From: Seriola aureovittata
Lineage: Eukaryota > Chordata > Actinopteri > Carangiformes > Carangidae
NCBI RefSeq assembly: GCF_021018895.1
Contig: NC_079387.1
Coordinates: 5,603,083-5,667,082 of the forward strand
Length of the DNA stretch: 64,000 bases
Direction of reading: 5' to 3'
Of the stretch, positions 52,791 through 62,970 are shown one piece after another. Within the stretch, counting starts at the first letter, position 1; every line of letters begins with the position of its first letter. The notes under the pieces were generated by a model. The model saw only the letters and a program-made list of their open reading frames with translations, ran no database searches and was not told the origin of the DNA. The translations under genes and the position numbers were made by a program.

Positions 52791-52994
52791 TACTAAGTCA
52801 AAAACAGCAACACTGCTAGATGCAACAACAGAGTATCTGACATCTACTTAAACGTAAGACTTTGGTTGCTGATTCCTAAGTATATCTTATGGGCAAAAGA
52901 TATACTTAGGAATCGGCAACCAAAGTCTTATGTTTAAGTAGATGTCAGATACTCTGTTGTTGCATCTAGCAGTGTTGCTGTTTTTGACTTAGTA
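52791..52994 (+). repeat. 98-bp near-perfect inverted repeat (hairpin)
   Basis: Arms 52791-52888 and 52897-52994 are separated by an 8-base loop. I aligned them base by base: 96 of 98 positions are complementary. The two exceptions (left T with right G, left G with right T) are both G-U wobbles in plus-strand RNA. The hairpin lies in the inferred last exon of the transcript above, 22 bases before its AATAAA. Confidence 0.97.
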
Positions 52995-53016
52995 TATTAA
53001 TAAAAATGTTTTCTTC

Positions 53017-53022
53017 AATAAA
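53017..53022 (+). terminator. Poly(A) signal after the hairpin
   Basis: AATAAA in 'cttcaataaagttctttttt', followed by a T-rich stretch. It would end the micro-exon transcript at about 53040. Confidence 0.5.
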
Positions 53023-53062
53023 GTTCTTTTTTTTTATATATATATTTATTATAATATACAAT

Positions 53063-53204
53063 GAGACAGAGACAGAGACAGAGACAGAGACAGAGACAGA
53101 GACAGAGACAGAGACAGAGACAGAGACAGAGACAGAGACAGAGACAGAGACAGAGACAGAGACAGAGACAGAGACAGAGACAGAGACAGAGACAGAGACA
53201 GAGA
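53063..53204. repeat. (GAGACA)n hexanucleotide array
   Basis: About 23 perfect units. All six frames are open across it (Glu-Thr, Arg-Gln, Ser-Val and Cys-Leu runs), which explains four spurious open frames. Confidence 0.98.
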
Positions 53205-53545
53205 CTAGTTCTTTCACCGCCACTCACTGAAAACACAAAGTAAGAGGTCATGTAAATAAAACACAACATACATTAAATATTTTATTAACACTAGTATATG
53301 TATATGTAAAGTTTACTCACCACAGGCTCAACCATCATATATACATGAAGTTAGCAGATCCAGATTTCACCTTAATCAATCCACAGCAAGGAAAAAAAAG
53401 ATGAATATGAAACACCCTTTTTGACAGATATTAATTCAATCATCTGCCACATGAATTTATTTATTTCACTAATAACTGCTTACTGGGAACAGCAAAACCA
53501 GACAAATTTATCTTTAAGTGTGAAAGTCCAACACATAAATCTCTT

Positions 53546-54958
53546 CTACACTGTCCAAACCCTGACAAGATTGTCACAATTACAAGGAACTAATAAACAG
53601 CTCCGCAACCCCAAACCAAACAGGGAACCAATGACAGTAGGCGAGCAGTGGAGTAATACCATCGTACGACTCCACCGCAGCAACATTTCATACACGCTAA
53701 AGACAGCAGAGGGAGGCCTGTCTGATACCCGAACCGACCCAGAATAAATAAACACATCTAACCTTTTGTAGCTCAGTGATTGATGAAAATGATCTCATTT
53801 TAATGCCTACCCATGTTCCTACACCATGTAGAAGGGTACTCTGCATCCAAGTCAGCGGCCGACAATAAGTCATTTGTAACCTTAACGCTACTACGGTGAG
53901 CTCTAAAATGTCAAACAAACTGAATGGAAAACCCACAAAAACTGTTTGAAATATCAGTCCTAACATTACTTTTGAGAACTCATTTAAAATGCACCTACAC
54001 GAAGCTTATTTACTATTATAGCAGTTTCTCAGTATTTTCAAACTTTACACAACAATATGTCTAAATCATAACTCAATGATTGCAACCTAGGAGGTCATGA
54101 TGTAACATTTGGATCAGTGTTTGTCTTTTTTTACAGAGACGGTATCATATCACCGCATTACAAAATTAGGATTACCCTCGACTCTTCACTCTACTGGCAA
54201 CGTAAGGGAACATATCCAAAAATAAATACAAGTGCTCAGGACACATTACGTCTTTACATAGAAAATAGCTGTTTGCTGCTGTGTTAAGTTTAAAATCTGG
54301 TGTAAAGCCACTTTACTACATATACCTCCATCCGGGCCACAGCAGCTGACCGACCACACCTGGAAAACACAAGAACAAACACCTGAAACACATGCAGGAA
54401 AACATGGCACAGAATATTTACTGTTTCTACACAGTTTACAAGTTTGAATTATTCAACTACAGTACTTTGCTTTTATTTGAGGTTATCTACATATACTACA
54501 TCATGTTTGTACATTGAATTTGACAAAGACACAAAACTGAGCACTAGAGTCGTGCTTTAAAACATTAAGACGTGCTTGACTTATTTCCCCGCTAATGTAC
54601 CAACTTATTATTTGCAGTATTAATGTGACTTGAATAAACCGGAACCACAAACTGCTATACCACGACATACATTTATTTACGAGGCTCGTCTCCGTATAGA
54701 GTTACAAATAAAACAAGCTCATTCATCACAAAACACAGGAGGGGGAATTCAACTTAAATCAAATCAAAGTCACACATTTAAACACACACACACACACACA
54801 CACGCATGAAAACGACTGAAAACTGAAGTAAGTCAAAAGGTTTCGCATAAAGACAGTGCTAATGCTAATGCTAAAGCTAAAGCACGCAGCTAATCAGTTA
54901 GCTCGTTAGCCTTACCTTTGCGCCGCAGGTGTGTTCTGCGTCCAACCCTCTCACTCAT
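53546..54958 (-). CDS. Possible small three-exon gene, 75 residues, unknown
   Basis: On the minus strand, ATG at 54958 opens MSERVGRRTHLRRK (54916-54958, donor gtaagg). It joins in phase to 54326-54359 (GVVGQLLWPGW, acceptor tgttttccag, donor gtatat). It then joins 53546-53696 (SVYEMLLRWSRTMVLLHCSP onward, acceptor ctgtctttag), ending in a stop. Total 228 nt. An AATAAA on the minus strand near 53460 would end it. A CpG-richer region with two CCAAT boxes lies upstream. I recognise no domain. The last exon is hydrophobic and could be membrane-associated. Three short frames joining in phase can happen by chance. Confidence 0.3.
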
Positions 54959-55017
54959 ACTCCACAATAACGGTCCGTTTCTTTAGTTGTTTTTTTTTTG
55001 TTGCTCGGTCTCATTCT

Positions 55018-55068
55018 AGTAAACAAACAAACAAACAAACAAACAAACAAACAAACAAACAAACAAAA
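55018..55068. repeat. (AAAC)n microsatellite
   Basis: About twelve AAAC units between the candidate exon 1 and the CCAAT-box region on the minus strand. Confidence 0.95.
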
Positions 55069-55129
55069 TCCGCTCAAATGTCGGTTTTACTCTGTGTCTC
55101 CGTGAGCTTTTCCATATTTGTTTCTCCCA

Positions 55130-55235
55130 CAGTGTCACGGCGCAGACGTCAGCCGACGTCGGTGCACAAACAAACACCTGATTGGTCGGCTGACTCTGGT
55201 CCGCCTAACGACCGCTTCCGATTGGTGGAAATAAC
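55130..55235 (-). promoter_or_regulatory. Promoter-like CpG/CCAAT region
   Basis: It contains a CRE-like gacgtcag (about 55145) and two inverted CCAAT boxes (gattggt at about 55180 and 55220), with locally raised CpG content. On the minus strand these would lie 170-280 bases upstream of the ATG at 54958. The motifs are seen; the promoter role is inferred. Confidence 0.4.
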
Positions 55236-55792
55236 TTATCGTTTCAATCGGCAAATGTTTGACTGTGATTAACATCAGTCATTAGTACAGTTCTAATAAC
55301 AACATTAAAGCACCATTGTGTAAACTCTTGATGCCGTCTCTGTTCATCAATCTGACACGTGCACTTTCTCTTTTCATCACCATCAATGAAGAGTCAGAGT
55401 CATAGTCAGAGTCAGTCTGAGCCTGGTGTGCTACATGATGTCTTCCCCCCTTTACATCTTGGCTGTCTTCCTCATGGCTCCCGTGCACCTCACAGACCTG
55501 ATTGTACTATTTCAGACTATTAAAGTTAAAACTGTTTAATTATTTATACTAGTGGATATTTAGGTGCTAAGGGTGAGGGGTCGTTTAAACTATTTACAAC
55601 CACTGATACAGATCACCCTATGGGCATGTGTAGGGGGGTAATTTATATATTATTACTAAGTGGGGCACAGAACATAGGGGTGTTTGGCTGCTGCCCAAAA
55701 CACCAGTTGTACAGGTTGTATGTTGAAATCTCTTTTTTTAATAGGACTTACAAGTCTTGACAAAGATGCTTCTTTTCTTTTCACCTCTGACC

Positions 55793-55890
55793 CAGTGGCT
55801 TAAAGAGTTAGAGGGATACTTTACAGACTCAGAGGTTGCCAGTTCAAATCTTATCTCATCTTACTAGTTTCCAGGACCAACACACAGACG
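55793..55890 (+). mobile_element. tRNA-derived SINE fragment, plus strand
   Basis: The head 'gtggcttaaagagttagagg' with B-box-like 'gccagttcaaatct' and body 'ccaggaccaacacacaga' match the inverse of 43934-44050. No poly(A) tail or target duplication is evident. Confidence 0.65.
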
Positions 55891-56033
55891 CTCTTCAGTG
55901 TATTAAACATCAAAAAAAGCCCTCATTTAGTAAGGTATGAATGTAAGAAAATGACATAGTATAGTAAGTTACTGGTGCAGTATTTGACTTTTATTTTAAG
56001 GAGGTGTTGACAGGATGGTAACATGTCTACATA

Positions 56034-56178
56034 GGCAGGCAGGCAGGCAGGCAGGCACACATACACTCTAAATGAACATGCACCATGTGACTGAGACCCT
56101 GTGTTACAGCCCCTAATGTCTCCTGTGATATATTGTTTGTATGTTTGTTTGTTTGTTTGTTTGTTTGTTTGTTTGTTG
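56034..56178. repeat. (CAGG)n and (GTTT)n microsatellites
   Basis: CAGG units at about 56034-56056 and GTTT units at 56140-56176, just beyond the last DPP4-like exon on the minus strand. Confidence 0.9.
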
Positions 56179-57199
56179 ATGACATGTTTTTACCTCCACA
56201 GGATCCTACCTGGATCCACTCAAGCTGTAGATCTGGAGGATGAGGTGGTTTTGAACCCTCTTCAGCCACTGGACGGTGGCCAAGTAGTTCTCACTGAGGG
56301 CAGGAAAGAAAAGACAGATCTGTCCCCTTATCCTTTAGCTGCTGTTCTCACACATCACATGACCACAGTGTATTCATTAAGCCGTCTGGGAACATATCAG
56401 CAAGGACAATGTATGAGAACGCAGCTGCAGACTGTCCCGCCACAACTGCTGAGTTACATTCAGAGGAATAAAACTCCCTTGTTTATGCAACTTAATCGCA
56501 GTAATTTCCACCACATGACACTGTTTATCTCTCACTTTCTTGTTTAATAGATCCACATAATAAAAACTGTTACGTTACCTTGTGCTGAATGAAGCTGGAA
56601 CAAGGACCTCTGTGATTTCTGTCACATTGTCAGTGTTCACAACAAACAGTTTCACAACCCGGTTGGGAGTACCTGGCTGCACCGGACAAGAACATCAAAT
56701 ACACCAGATAATACGACTACACCGACAAGTCTGAACCCAGAGCGCGTGGGCCATCGTTATAAACACCACAATGATCCCAGAACAAGCTCGTTAGGGTGAA
56801 ACAAGCTGTGTGTGTGTGTGTTTTGATGTCTCACCTTTGGATATGCAATGGAAACAGTGCTGGGGTACTGCTTCGCGCCGTACCAGGTGTACTCTATGTT
56901 GCGGACCTCCGTGTCGTTGAACTCAGCGTAAGCCACATGCTCCCCCCCCCCAGGTGACCACCACAGGCCCTGATTGGTTGAGAACATCTCCTCTGGAAGG
57001 GGGAAAGTGTGAAGCTGATTTAGTTCAGTTCCTTATGCTATAAATAAATAAAACAAGCATGTGCTCACGATTGTGGTCAAAAGGTTTTTCACAGTGAAAT
57101 GCTGGAGAAACGATGACATCAAAAAAGCATTGCTAAGATTTCTGACCCGGCTCACACTTTGTTTGCTTCAACAACACCGACGCAAATGTCACAATTTTG

Positions 57200-57490
57200 T
57201 AGTTATTTCCCTTGAATGTTTGTACTTTCTGTCTCTGTCCCGTTTGCCTCCTTGTTGATCGTCTGCCCCACCTGTGTTCAATCACCCTCTCCTCCCAGGT
57301 GTGTGCGCGCACACACGCGCACTCCCCTTTGTCTGTCTGTCGCTGCCCCTGGTCTCCAGCTTCCAGCCCGAGTCACAGCCGGAGCTGGCGGCGGTCCAGC
57401 CAACCAACCCGGTCAACTCCTGGTCACCCTCCGGAGAGACCCGGTCTTCGCCGTCGGCCTCCAGAACCAACCCTAACCCTAACCCTAAAA
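57200..57490. other. GC-rich insert in a DPP4-like intron ending in telomere-like repeats
   Basis: Text such as 'gatcgtctgccccacctgtg' resembles the ends of common fish retroelements (memory only). The block ends with three CCCTAA units (about 57472-57489), the vertebrate telomere motif. It has no convincing coding frame. It may be an old insertion. Confidence 0.35.
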
Positions 57491-57658
57491 AATGAATGAC
57501 ACCCTCATAGTTTCACACGTGCCACTCACCCTCATAGACCCAGTCTGGGATCCCATTTAAAAGCCAGTTGTCCTCTCCGTTGAACGTGACCTGCTGTCGT
57601 GCGGACCCGGGGCTCGTCTTTATGTACACATTATTCCCCCAAACAAAGGCCTGGAAAT

Positions 57659-57661
<3 letters not shown>

Positions 57662-57710
<49 letters not shown>
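57662..57710. repeat. (CA)n microsatellite
   Basis: About 48 bp of CA, starting 12 bases upstream (minus strand) of the DPP4-like exon at 57530-57650, within its intron. Confidence 0.95.
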
Positions 57711-57713
<3 letters not shown>

Positions 57714-58756
57714 AGTTCAGAAAGGCTTTGTGTCCTGAACCCTCAGAGACATCACATGTTTTGAAGCCTTTGGGGAAGTGTTTGGAAAAGGTTGTGCTCG
57801 ATCGCCTCGTCTATCACCCGCTTCAAAGCAGAAAATGTCACTCAGAGTTATGTGCACATACAAGCTTGTCCACAGCCTCACCAGTTTGTGTCCTTGGGGG
57901 GCCCAGGCGAAGTACTGGACTTCATCAGGAATGTCAGAGGGCGTGAAAAATGTCCTTTGCACTTCACTTCTTCAGCTGCAGCCAGCTCCAAAACATCTTA
58001 TTTTGAAAGGGATATAATGAAATAGGCAGATAATGTTTAACTGTGCACCAACTTTTTACGAGAGTAAAATAAAGACATTAAGATTCATAGTCGGGAACTT
58101 ACTCTAACAACCGGTCAGTGAATATGAAGCTGTAAACGAGTGTCTCCACAGCTAACGGGGCAAAAACAAAACGAGCCATCGCTCGGCAGCTTTAAAACTT
58201 TCATCAGATCAACGTGAATAAAAGGCCGACGTACCTCGGAGCGGTTGCTCATGAACGCAACATATTTGCGGTCTGCAGACAGCCGGTAGTCGTACGCGTT
58301 CTTCTCCTTCTGTGTCGGAGGAGAAGCACAAACTTTTCACATTTCACATGGAGTTTTCATGCTGTTGTCATGTGGTTTATAATGTTTACACAGAAGAAAC
58401 ACAGATGTGGATGGGGGGGTGGGGGGGGGGACTTACAAACTTGTCTTTGCTCAAGAACTCCTCGGACTTTCCTGTGAGCACGTCGTGGAGGTAGACGGAG
58501 CCTTCGGACTTACGGAGATACTCATTATCTGTAGTGGATGATCAGCAAAGGGAAATGCAGAGCAGTGACTGCTTTGTTGTGACATCACAAAGTTACAGGA
58601 AGTCCCGACGGCTGGTTTTAAGGCTGTGTGCATTTCTCTGTGGACTGAGGCTTTGATACTTTCACAGTATCAATATAGAAGCTAGAGCTGATCTATAATC
58701 ACACTACACACGGACACAGACCTTTACACTGGATCAGCTGAAGGTATTGATGGGAA

Positions 58757-58830
58757 CAACGTCATAGTATAGTATGGCATAAAATTTCAAAAAACGTCAT
58801 AGTATACTAAGGCATAAAAATGCCAAAAAA
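58757..58830 (+). repeat. Minisatellite, left part
   Basis: Two units of a roughly 37-bp repeat, 'aacgtcatagtatagtatgg' + 'cataaaatttcaaaa'. The array is cut at 58830 by the DIRS element and resumes at 63456. Confidence 0.9.
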
Positions 58831-58870
58831 ACGGATGGTTACAGAAGGTAACCAAGGTTCTATGAATAAA

Positions 58871-59009
58871 GGTCAACACGCCACCGTATGGGTCACTCTC
58901 TCCGAGGGTGAGCCGTTTCAGGAGACAATTAGAAAATGAACACCTCCGCCCTTTGGGCGCAATCAGAGCCTACAAATACAGCTGTGCCATCACCTGCTCA
59001 GTCTCTTTT
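58871..59009 (-). repeat. DIRS inverted terminal repeat, 3' side of the element
   Basis: It begins ggtcaacacgccaccgta and ends near gctcagtctctttt. It is the reverse complement of 63299-63438 with few differences (for example gtgccatc against gtgcgatc). Outside it lies a 40-base extension (58831-58870) not shared with the other terminus. Confidence 0.9.
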
Positions 59010-59052
59010 CTCCGACTGAGGCCGAACCAGCCTAATGACCGACAAACCAAGC

Positions 59053-59145
59053 TGGCGTGTTGACCTTTATTCATAGAACCTTGGTTACCTTCTGTAACCA
59101 TCCGTTCTATTTCATATCAGGTCAACACGCCACCGTATGGGTCAA
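59053..59145 (-). repeat. DIRS internal complementary region
   Basis: The first part (59053-59105) is the reverse complement of the left end of the element (58831-58883). The second part (59102-59145) is the reverse complement of the right end (about 63412-63455). Joining copies of both outer ends in one internal block is the signature used to template a circular DIRS intermediate. Confidence 0.88.
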
Positions 59146-59362
59146 CAGTATAGCAAATAAGGTCAGGCAGGAGGTGCAGTGAGGCTGAAAGACACTCAGG
59201 ACAACCGTTCACTGATCACAATACATTTTATTGAAGAAATAATAAACAAATAAAGCCATGGGGCACAACAGCCAAAGACCGACACGGTCACCTGCTGCAA
59301 AAGAAAATACTGGCCAGCTCTTCTGTTCCTTTTCTATGGACAGAGAAGAGGGACCACATGCC

Positions 59363-61690
59363 TCACTGGCCTGCTTGCAGGACAGCAGAGGCTATAGATG
59401 AACCAACATTTAGTCTGTAAAACCTTGCAAAGGTCCCAGAAGAGGCCCAACCGGCCGCCGCACAGACATCCTCCGAGGGAGCCCCCTTGAAGAGTGCCCA
59501 AGAGGTAGACATGCCTCTGGTGGAGTGGGCCACCACCCCCCCAGCTTGGTGCCCCCATAGCGGACGAAAAGCTGGTCAGCCTGTCTAATTGGGGCCGTAT
59601 GGGCGATGTACGCCCTTAGGGACCGCACTGGACAGAGCAACTGCAACCGAGCCGCTTCCACAGAGTCATGTGGTGGAGGGTGAAAGGGCTCCAGAACCGA
59701 GGGCCGCACCACGAAAGACCGAGGGAGTACCTTAGGTAAGAAGGCTGGATTAGGCAGGAGAGAGATGGCAGAGCCCTCCTCCCCCAGCCTCAAACAGGAC
59801 GGATGCACGGACAGGGCATGCAGTTCAGAGACCCGCTTCGCCGAAGACATGGCAAGCTCCAGCCCCAAACTGGACAAGGGCTCAAACGGAGACTCCGACA
59901 GAGCCCGCAACACCAGCTGCAAATCCCATGACGGGACCACGGGGGACCGTGATGGCCTGATACGCCTAGCCCCTTTCAAAAACTGGCCAATAAGGGGTTG
60001 CGCGCCCAACGTCCTACCCTCAATAGGGATGTGACAAACAGATATGGCAGCCACATAGCCCCTCAAGGTGGACTCAGTCAGCCCTCTCTCTAACAGGGAC
60101 TGCAAAAACAAGAGGACCCCCTGTGCCCCACAAGAGACCGGGGTCCGGCCTGTCTCCGCACACCACTGGCAAAACCGCTCCCATCGGCCAGCATAAAGCG
60201 CTCTGGTAGAGGGGGCCCTAGCTGCCTGTAGGGTAGCCATAACGGCAGGACTCAAGCCGCAGGGCGGCTCCCGTCCAAGGGCCAGGCATGTAACCTGTAA
60301 ACTCCCTGATTCCGGTGCCAGAGCTCTCCCAAAGAGGTCTACCTGGGCCCTCCCAAACCGAGCCCAAATGGCCTTCACAACCTGTGGGTGAAGTCGCCAC
60401 TCCCCTGGCCGGGGGCCGCCCCTGGACAGGAGATCTGCTGCCACATTCGCCACTCCTGGCAAGTAGATGGCTTTCAGGGACACACCCTGAGCATGAGCCC
60501 AGAGGAGGATTTTGTGCGTCCCGTCGTGCAGGGACCTTGACCGCAGCCCCCCTTGGTGGTTGATGTAAGCGACCACGGTTGAATCGTCGGTGCGAACCGA
60601 CACATGCTTCCCCTGAATTACCAGAAGGAAATGCACCAAGGCCCGATACACTGCCTCCAGTTCGAGCAGGTTGATGTGAGTACCCCTCCAAAGGGGGCCC
60701 CCCCAGCCTGCCTCTGAGGCGTCCGTAGTTATGGTCACCCTTGAACACGCCGGGCCCAACGGGACACCTTCCCTGAGGCCCAGGGCAGTGGTCCACCGTG
60801 CCACTGCCGGAAGACAAGTCGAGGACACCGGGATAGCCCTCAGGCCATCCTCGTGGGGGCTCACTCTGTGCCCGGCAAGCCGACGTTGCAGAGGCCGCAT
60901 GTGAAGCGACCCCAGGGGCACCACCTGGGATGCTGCTGCCATGAGGCCCAACAGCCTCCGGGCACACTTCACTGTAATGTGCTTGCCCACAGTTAACTGT
61001 GACGAGCTCTCCATCAGCACCACTGTTCTTTTCTGGGTCAGGATAGCTCTGAGCGAGGCCGAATCCAGAACCGAACCTAAATATTCCACCCGCAGCCCCA
61101 GGTTCTCGAGGTGGCTCAACACTGTCATGGTGTCGAGCTGAGCCTGATGCTCGGTTGGGGAGCAAATCGACCAGTCGTCCGGGTAATTCAAGATATGAAT
61201 CCCCTGGCGACGCAGAGGGGCCAGCGCTGCCTCCATGCACTTTGTGAAGGTGCGAGGAGACAAGGACAGGCCGAATGGGAGGACGTTGTACTCATAGGCG
61301 TTGCCTCGAAAGAAAAAACGGAGGTACTTCCTGTGGCCCCTGTGTATGGGAATGTGGAAGTACGCGTCGCGCAGGTCCACTGCAGTGAACCGGTCCCCAC
61401 GCCTTACAGATGACATAAGACGTGACGGACGAAGCATACGGAAGGGCAGGCGTTTCAGGAAGTGATTGAACTTCTTCAGGTTCAAGATAGGATGCAGGCC
61501 GCCGTCCTTCTTTGGAACCAGGAAATAGGTTGAATAAAACCCTTTGTGCGCCTCGCCGTTGGGGACGGGTGTTATCGCCCCCTTCTGTAGAAGGGCCGCA
61601 ACCTCTGTCGTGCAGGAAAGTAGGGTCAATTCCCAAAAACGGAGGTGGTCTGGTTCTGAACTGGAGTCTGTACCCAGACTCCAGCGTATT
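59363..61690 (-). pseudogene. DIRS pol: reverse transcriptase, RNase H, tyrosine recombinase
   Basis: The main frame is open from 61629 to 59410. The RT has VPKKDGGLHPILNLKKFN, then AVDLRDAYFHIPI (catalytic Asp) and a YPDD box (usual form Y-L-D-D in my memory of DIRS, so a Leu-to-Pro change). RNase H follows with TDASEAGWGG, LLELEAV, RTDDST and AADLLSRGG. The recombinase starts near STRALYAGRWERFCQW and has its first arginine in SSAKRVSEL. A C/G run at 59536-59542, one base short, moves the HSTRG (His-x-x-Arg) and FARFYRLN (Tyr) motifs into another frame ending at 59363. Upstream, codons for NTLESGYRLQF lie in a different frame, a second shift near 61630. Confidence 0.9.
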
Positions 61691-61843
61691 CAGCACCCAA
61701 GGGCACTGAGTACACTGGCGCCGGTGAGCAAGGTGCTGAGGAGTGAAGCGTGAGGCCGGAGGCTGGCAACCGTCAGCGACGGCCCTGACCCCCCAACTGA
61801 CTGAGGCCTGGTGCCCCCAAGGCGAACAGTTCCACTGCGGACA

Positions 61844-62815
61844 TCACGAAAGGAACGTCGGCGAGCCAGATTGCCCCATCGACTGACCAAGGGCTCGGGC
61901 ATGTGCACTGGTACCCCGCAGTAACATGTCTGCCACACGGAGCATCTCATCACCTGGGTCCGCTGAAGCCAAATCCTGCAGCAGGCCTTCCAAATAAAGC
62001 AGCAACAAGGAATCAGTGCACGCCAACCTGGCTGCCAGAGCTGAGGCATGATAAGCTCTGCGGAGCTGGTTATCAGTTGCCCTGCAGCGTCTGTTAGGGT
62101 GAGTGGCATCCCTGCCAGCCCTTGCCACAGCGCCTGCTAACATAGCAAAGGTGGGGCCCACTCGAGGGGCTGTGGCCACCCCATGAGCATCCGCCCCTGT
62201 AAGGTTGGCCAGCTGGGACCTCGGAAGGGCTGTAGAGCTAGGAGCGCTCCATGATGCCTGCAGCTCTGACATAATGTCAGGAAACACAGGGAGCCCGTCT
62301 GACCTGCGCCGCCGTGAGCCCCTGTCGAACACTGAAGTAGCTGGAAGCGGAACTTGGCAGGACAGCTGTGCGCGTGCTGCCGCCCTCGCAATCACAGCTC
62401 TATCAGAAGGGTCCAACTGCTCAGGCACAGAAGCATCCCCCAAATCAGAGAGCGACTGATCATCCTCCTCGGACTGGGGGTCGTGCAGACCTTCCAAACT
62501 GTCAGAGGCTGCAATAGAGAGCACATCTGGATCCCTATCCAAGTCCCCAGGATCTGGCCTGGTCATGGTGTGCAGCCCTAAAGGACGCTGTGCATGCACC
62601 AGCTCCTGAAGGGTATCCTGCATAGACTGCATCTGCCGCTGTAGCTGCTCAAGCTCCGCAAGGCGCTTCCTCTTCCGTGCGCGCCGCCCCCCTTCCTCAA
62701 GCGGCGGATCACACACCACCTGCGGCTCCAGCTCAGCCAGCTGATGGGCCTGGCCCAGGGCAAGGGATGGAGAGCAAAAACCCTCGCCGTCCTGTGACAT
62801 GGTCTGGCAAGCCAA
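61844..62815 (-). CDS. DIRS gag-like ORF1 (323 residues)
   Basis: The start at 62815 gives MACQTMSQDGEGF. A Lys/Arg cluster (RRARKRKRLAELEQLQRQMQ) begins a short coiled coil, then an acidic Asp/Ser stretch (SEEDDQSLSDLGDAS) precedes an alanine- and leucine-rich C-terminal half. This matches the composition and position of the first ORF of DIRS elements, presumed to be the nucleocapsid protein. After 61844 a further stretch (NLARRRSFRDVRSG...) continues in another frame, so the C-terminus shown is probably truncated by a frameshift. Confidence 0.8.
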   Translation of the reverse strand: MACQTMSQDGEGFCSPSLALGQAHQLAELEPQVVCDPPLEEGGRRARKRKRLAELEQLQRQMQSMQDTLQELVHAQRPLGLHTMTRPDPGDLDRDPDVLSIAASDSLEGLHDPQSEEDDQSLSDLGDASVPEQLDPSDRAVIARAAARAQLSCQVPLPATSVFDRGSRRRRSDGLPVFPDIMSELQASWSAPSSTALPRSQLANLTGADAHGVATAPRVGPTFAMLAGAVARAGRDATHPNRRCRATDNQLRRAYHASALAARLACTDSLLLLYLEGLLQDLASADPGDEMLRVADMLLRGTSAHARALGQSMGQSGSPTFLS

Positions 62816-62845
62816 GACCGCCCAGCGGACGCAAGGTGAAACAAA

Positions 62846-62970
62846 GCCTCAGGTAGCGTGCGACCTCCCGGACGCAGCGGCTCCTCTCAGCACGAAAAAA
62901 CACAAGTGTGGCAAAAACAAAAAGGCCTCAGGTAGCGTACGACCTTCCGGACGCAGCGGCCCCTCTCAGC
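62846..62970. repeat. Direct repeat in the DIRS leader
   Basis: 'gcctcaggtagcgt.cgacc' blocks of about 46 bp recur at 62846-62891 and 62925-62970, 79 bases apart, upstream of the gag-like start on the minus strand. Confidence 0.85.

Larger units (their letters stand above)
50133..53040 (+). ncRNA. Candidate spliced non-coding transcript with tandem micro-exons
   Basis: A run of good splice signals on the plus strand ends in a poly(A) signal. There is an exon-like block at 50133-50195 (acceptor ttcttctacag, donor gtgaga). Eight GTAAGT donors lie at 51679, 51815, 51955, 52117, 52295, 52355, 52493 and 52619, several preceded by 'cttccttcctcacag'-type acceptors. A last exon runs from 52685 to about 53040. 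No long conserved frame runs through: spliced frames are open for at most a few dozen codons, and I recognise no product. The alternative is a silent repeat array that only mimics splice sites. The start may be the TATA box of copy 2 or a CCAAT-bearing region near 51450 (gcgattggct). Confidence 0.4.
56210..58528 (-). pseudogene. dpp4: DPP4/FAP-like serine peptidase fragment, propeller exons only
   Basis: Seven minus-strand exons match the beta-propeller of the DPP4/FAP family: 58437-58528 (NEYLRKSEGSVYLHDVLTGK), 58235-58309, 58103-58151 (LWRHSFTASYS), 57882-57954 (DIPDEVQYFAWAPQGHKL), 57530-57650 (AFVWGNNVYIK, NGIPDWVYE), 56835-56992 (EMFSTNQGLWWSP, YAEFNDTEV) and 56579-56676 (RVVKLFVVNTDNVTEI). 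An eighth, 56210-56293, has VQWLKRVQN. The Glu-Glu pair that binds the substrate N-terminus is kept at the 57530/56992 junction (VYEEEM). The 58103 exon lacks about 4 nt against the family, giving a frameshift and an early stop. The 56210 exon lacks about 30 nt. No N-terminal membrane anchor and no catalytic hydrolase exons (GWSYGG) lie in the window. This is probably a dead fragment; FAP is equally possible. Confidence 0.82.

Noticed and set aside
53006..53269. Frames with Glu-Thr, Arg-Gln, Ser-Val or Cys-Leu repeats
   Set aside because: All are readings of the (GAGACA)n array.
56210..58528. Calling the peptidase fragment DPP6 or DPP10
   Set aside because: The VYEEEM and YAEFNDTEV segments match catalytic DPP4/FAP relatives rather than the inactive DPP6/DPP10 branch.
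60218..61240. 340-codon minus-strand frame inside the DIRS element
   Set aside because: It is a shifted-frame shadow of the RT/RNase H/recombinase ORF and contains no domain motifs of its own.
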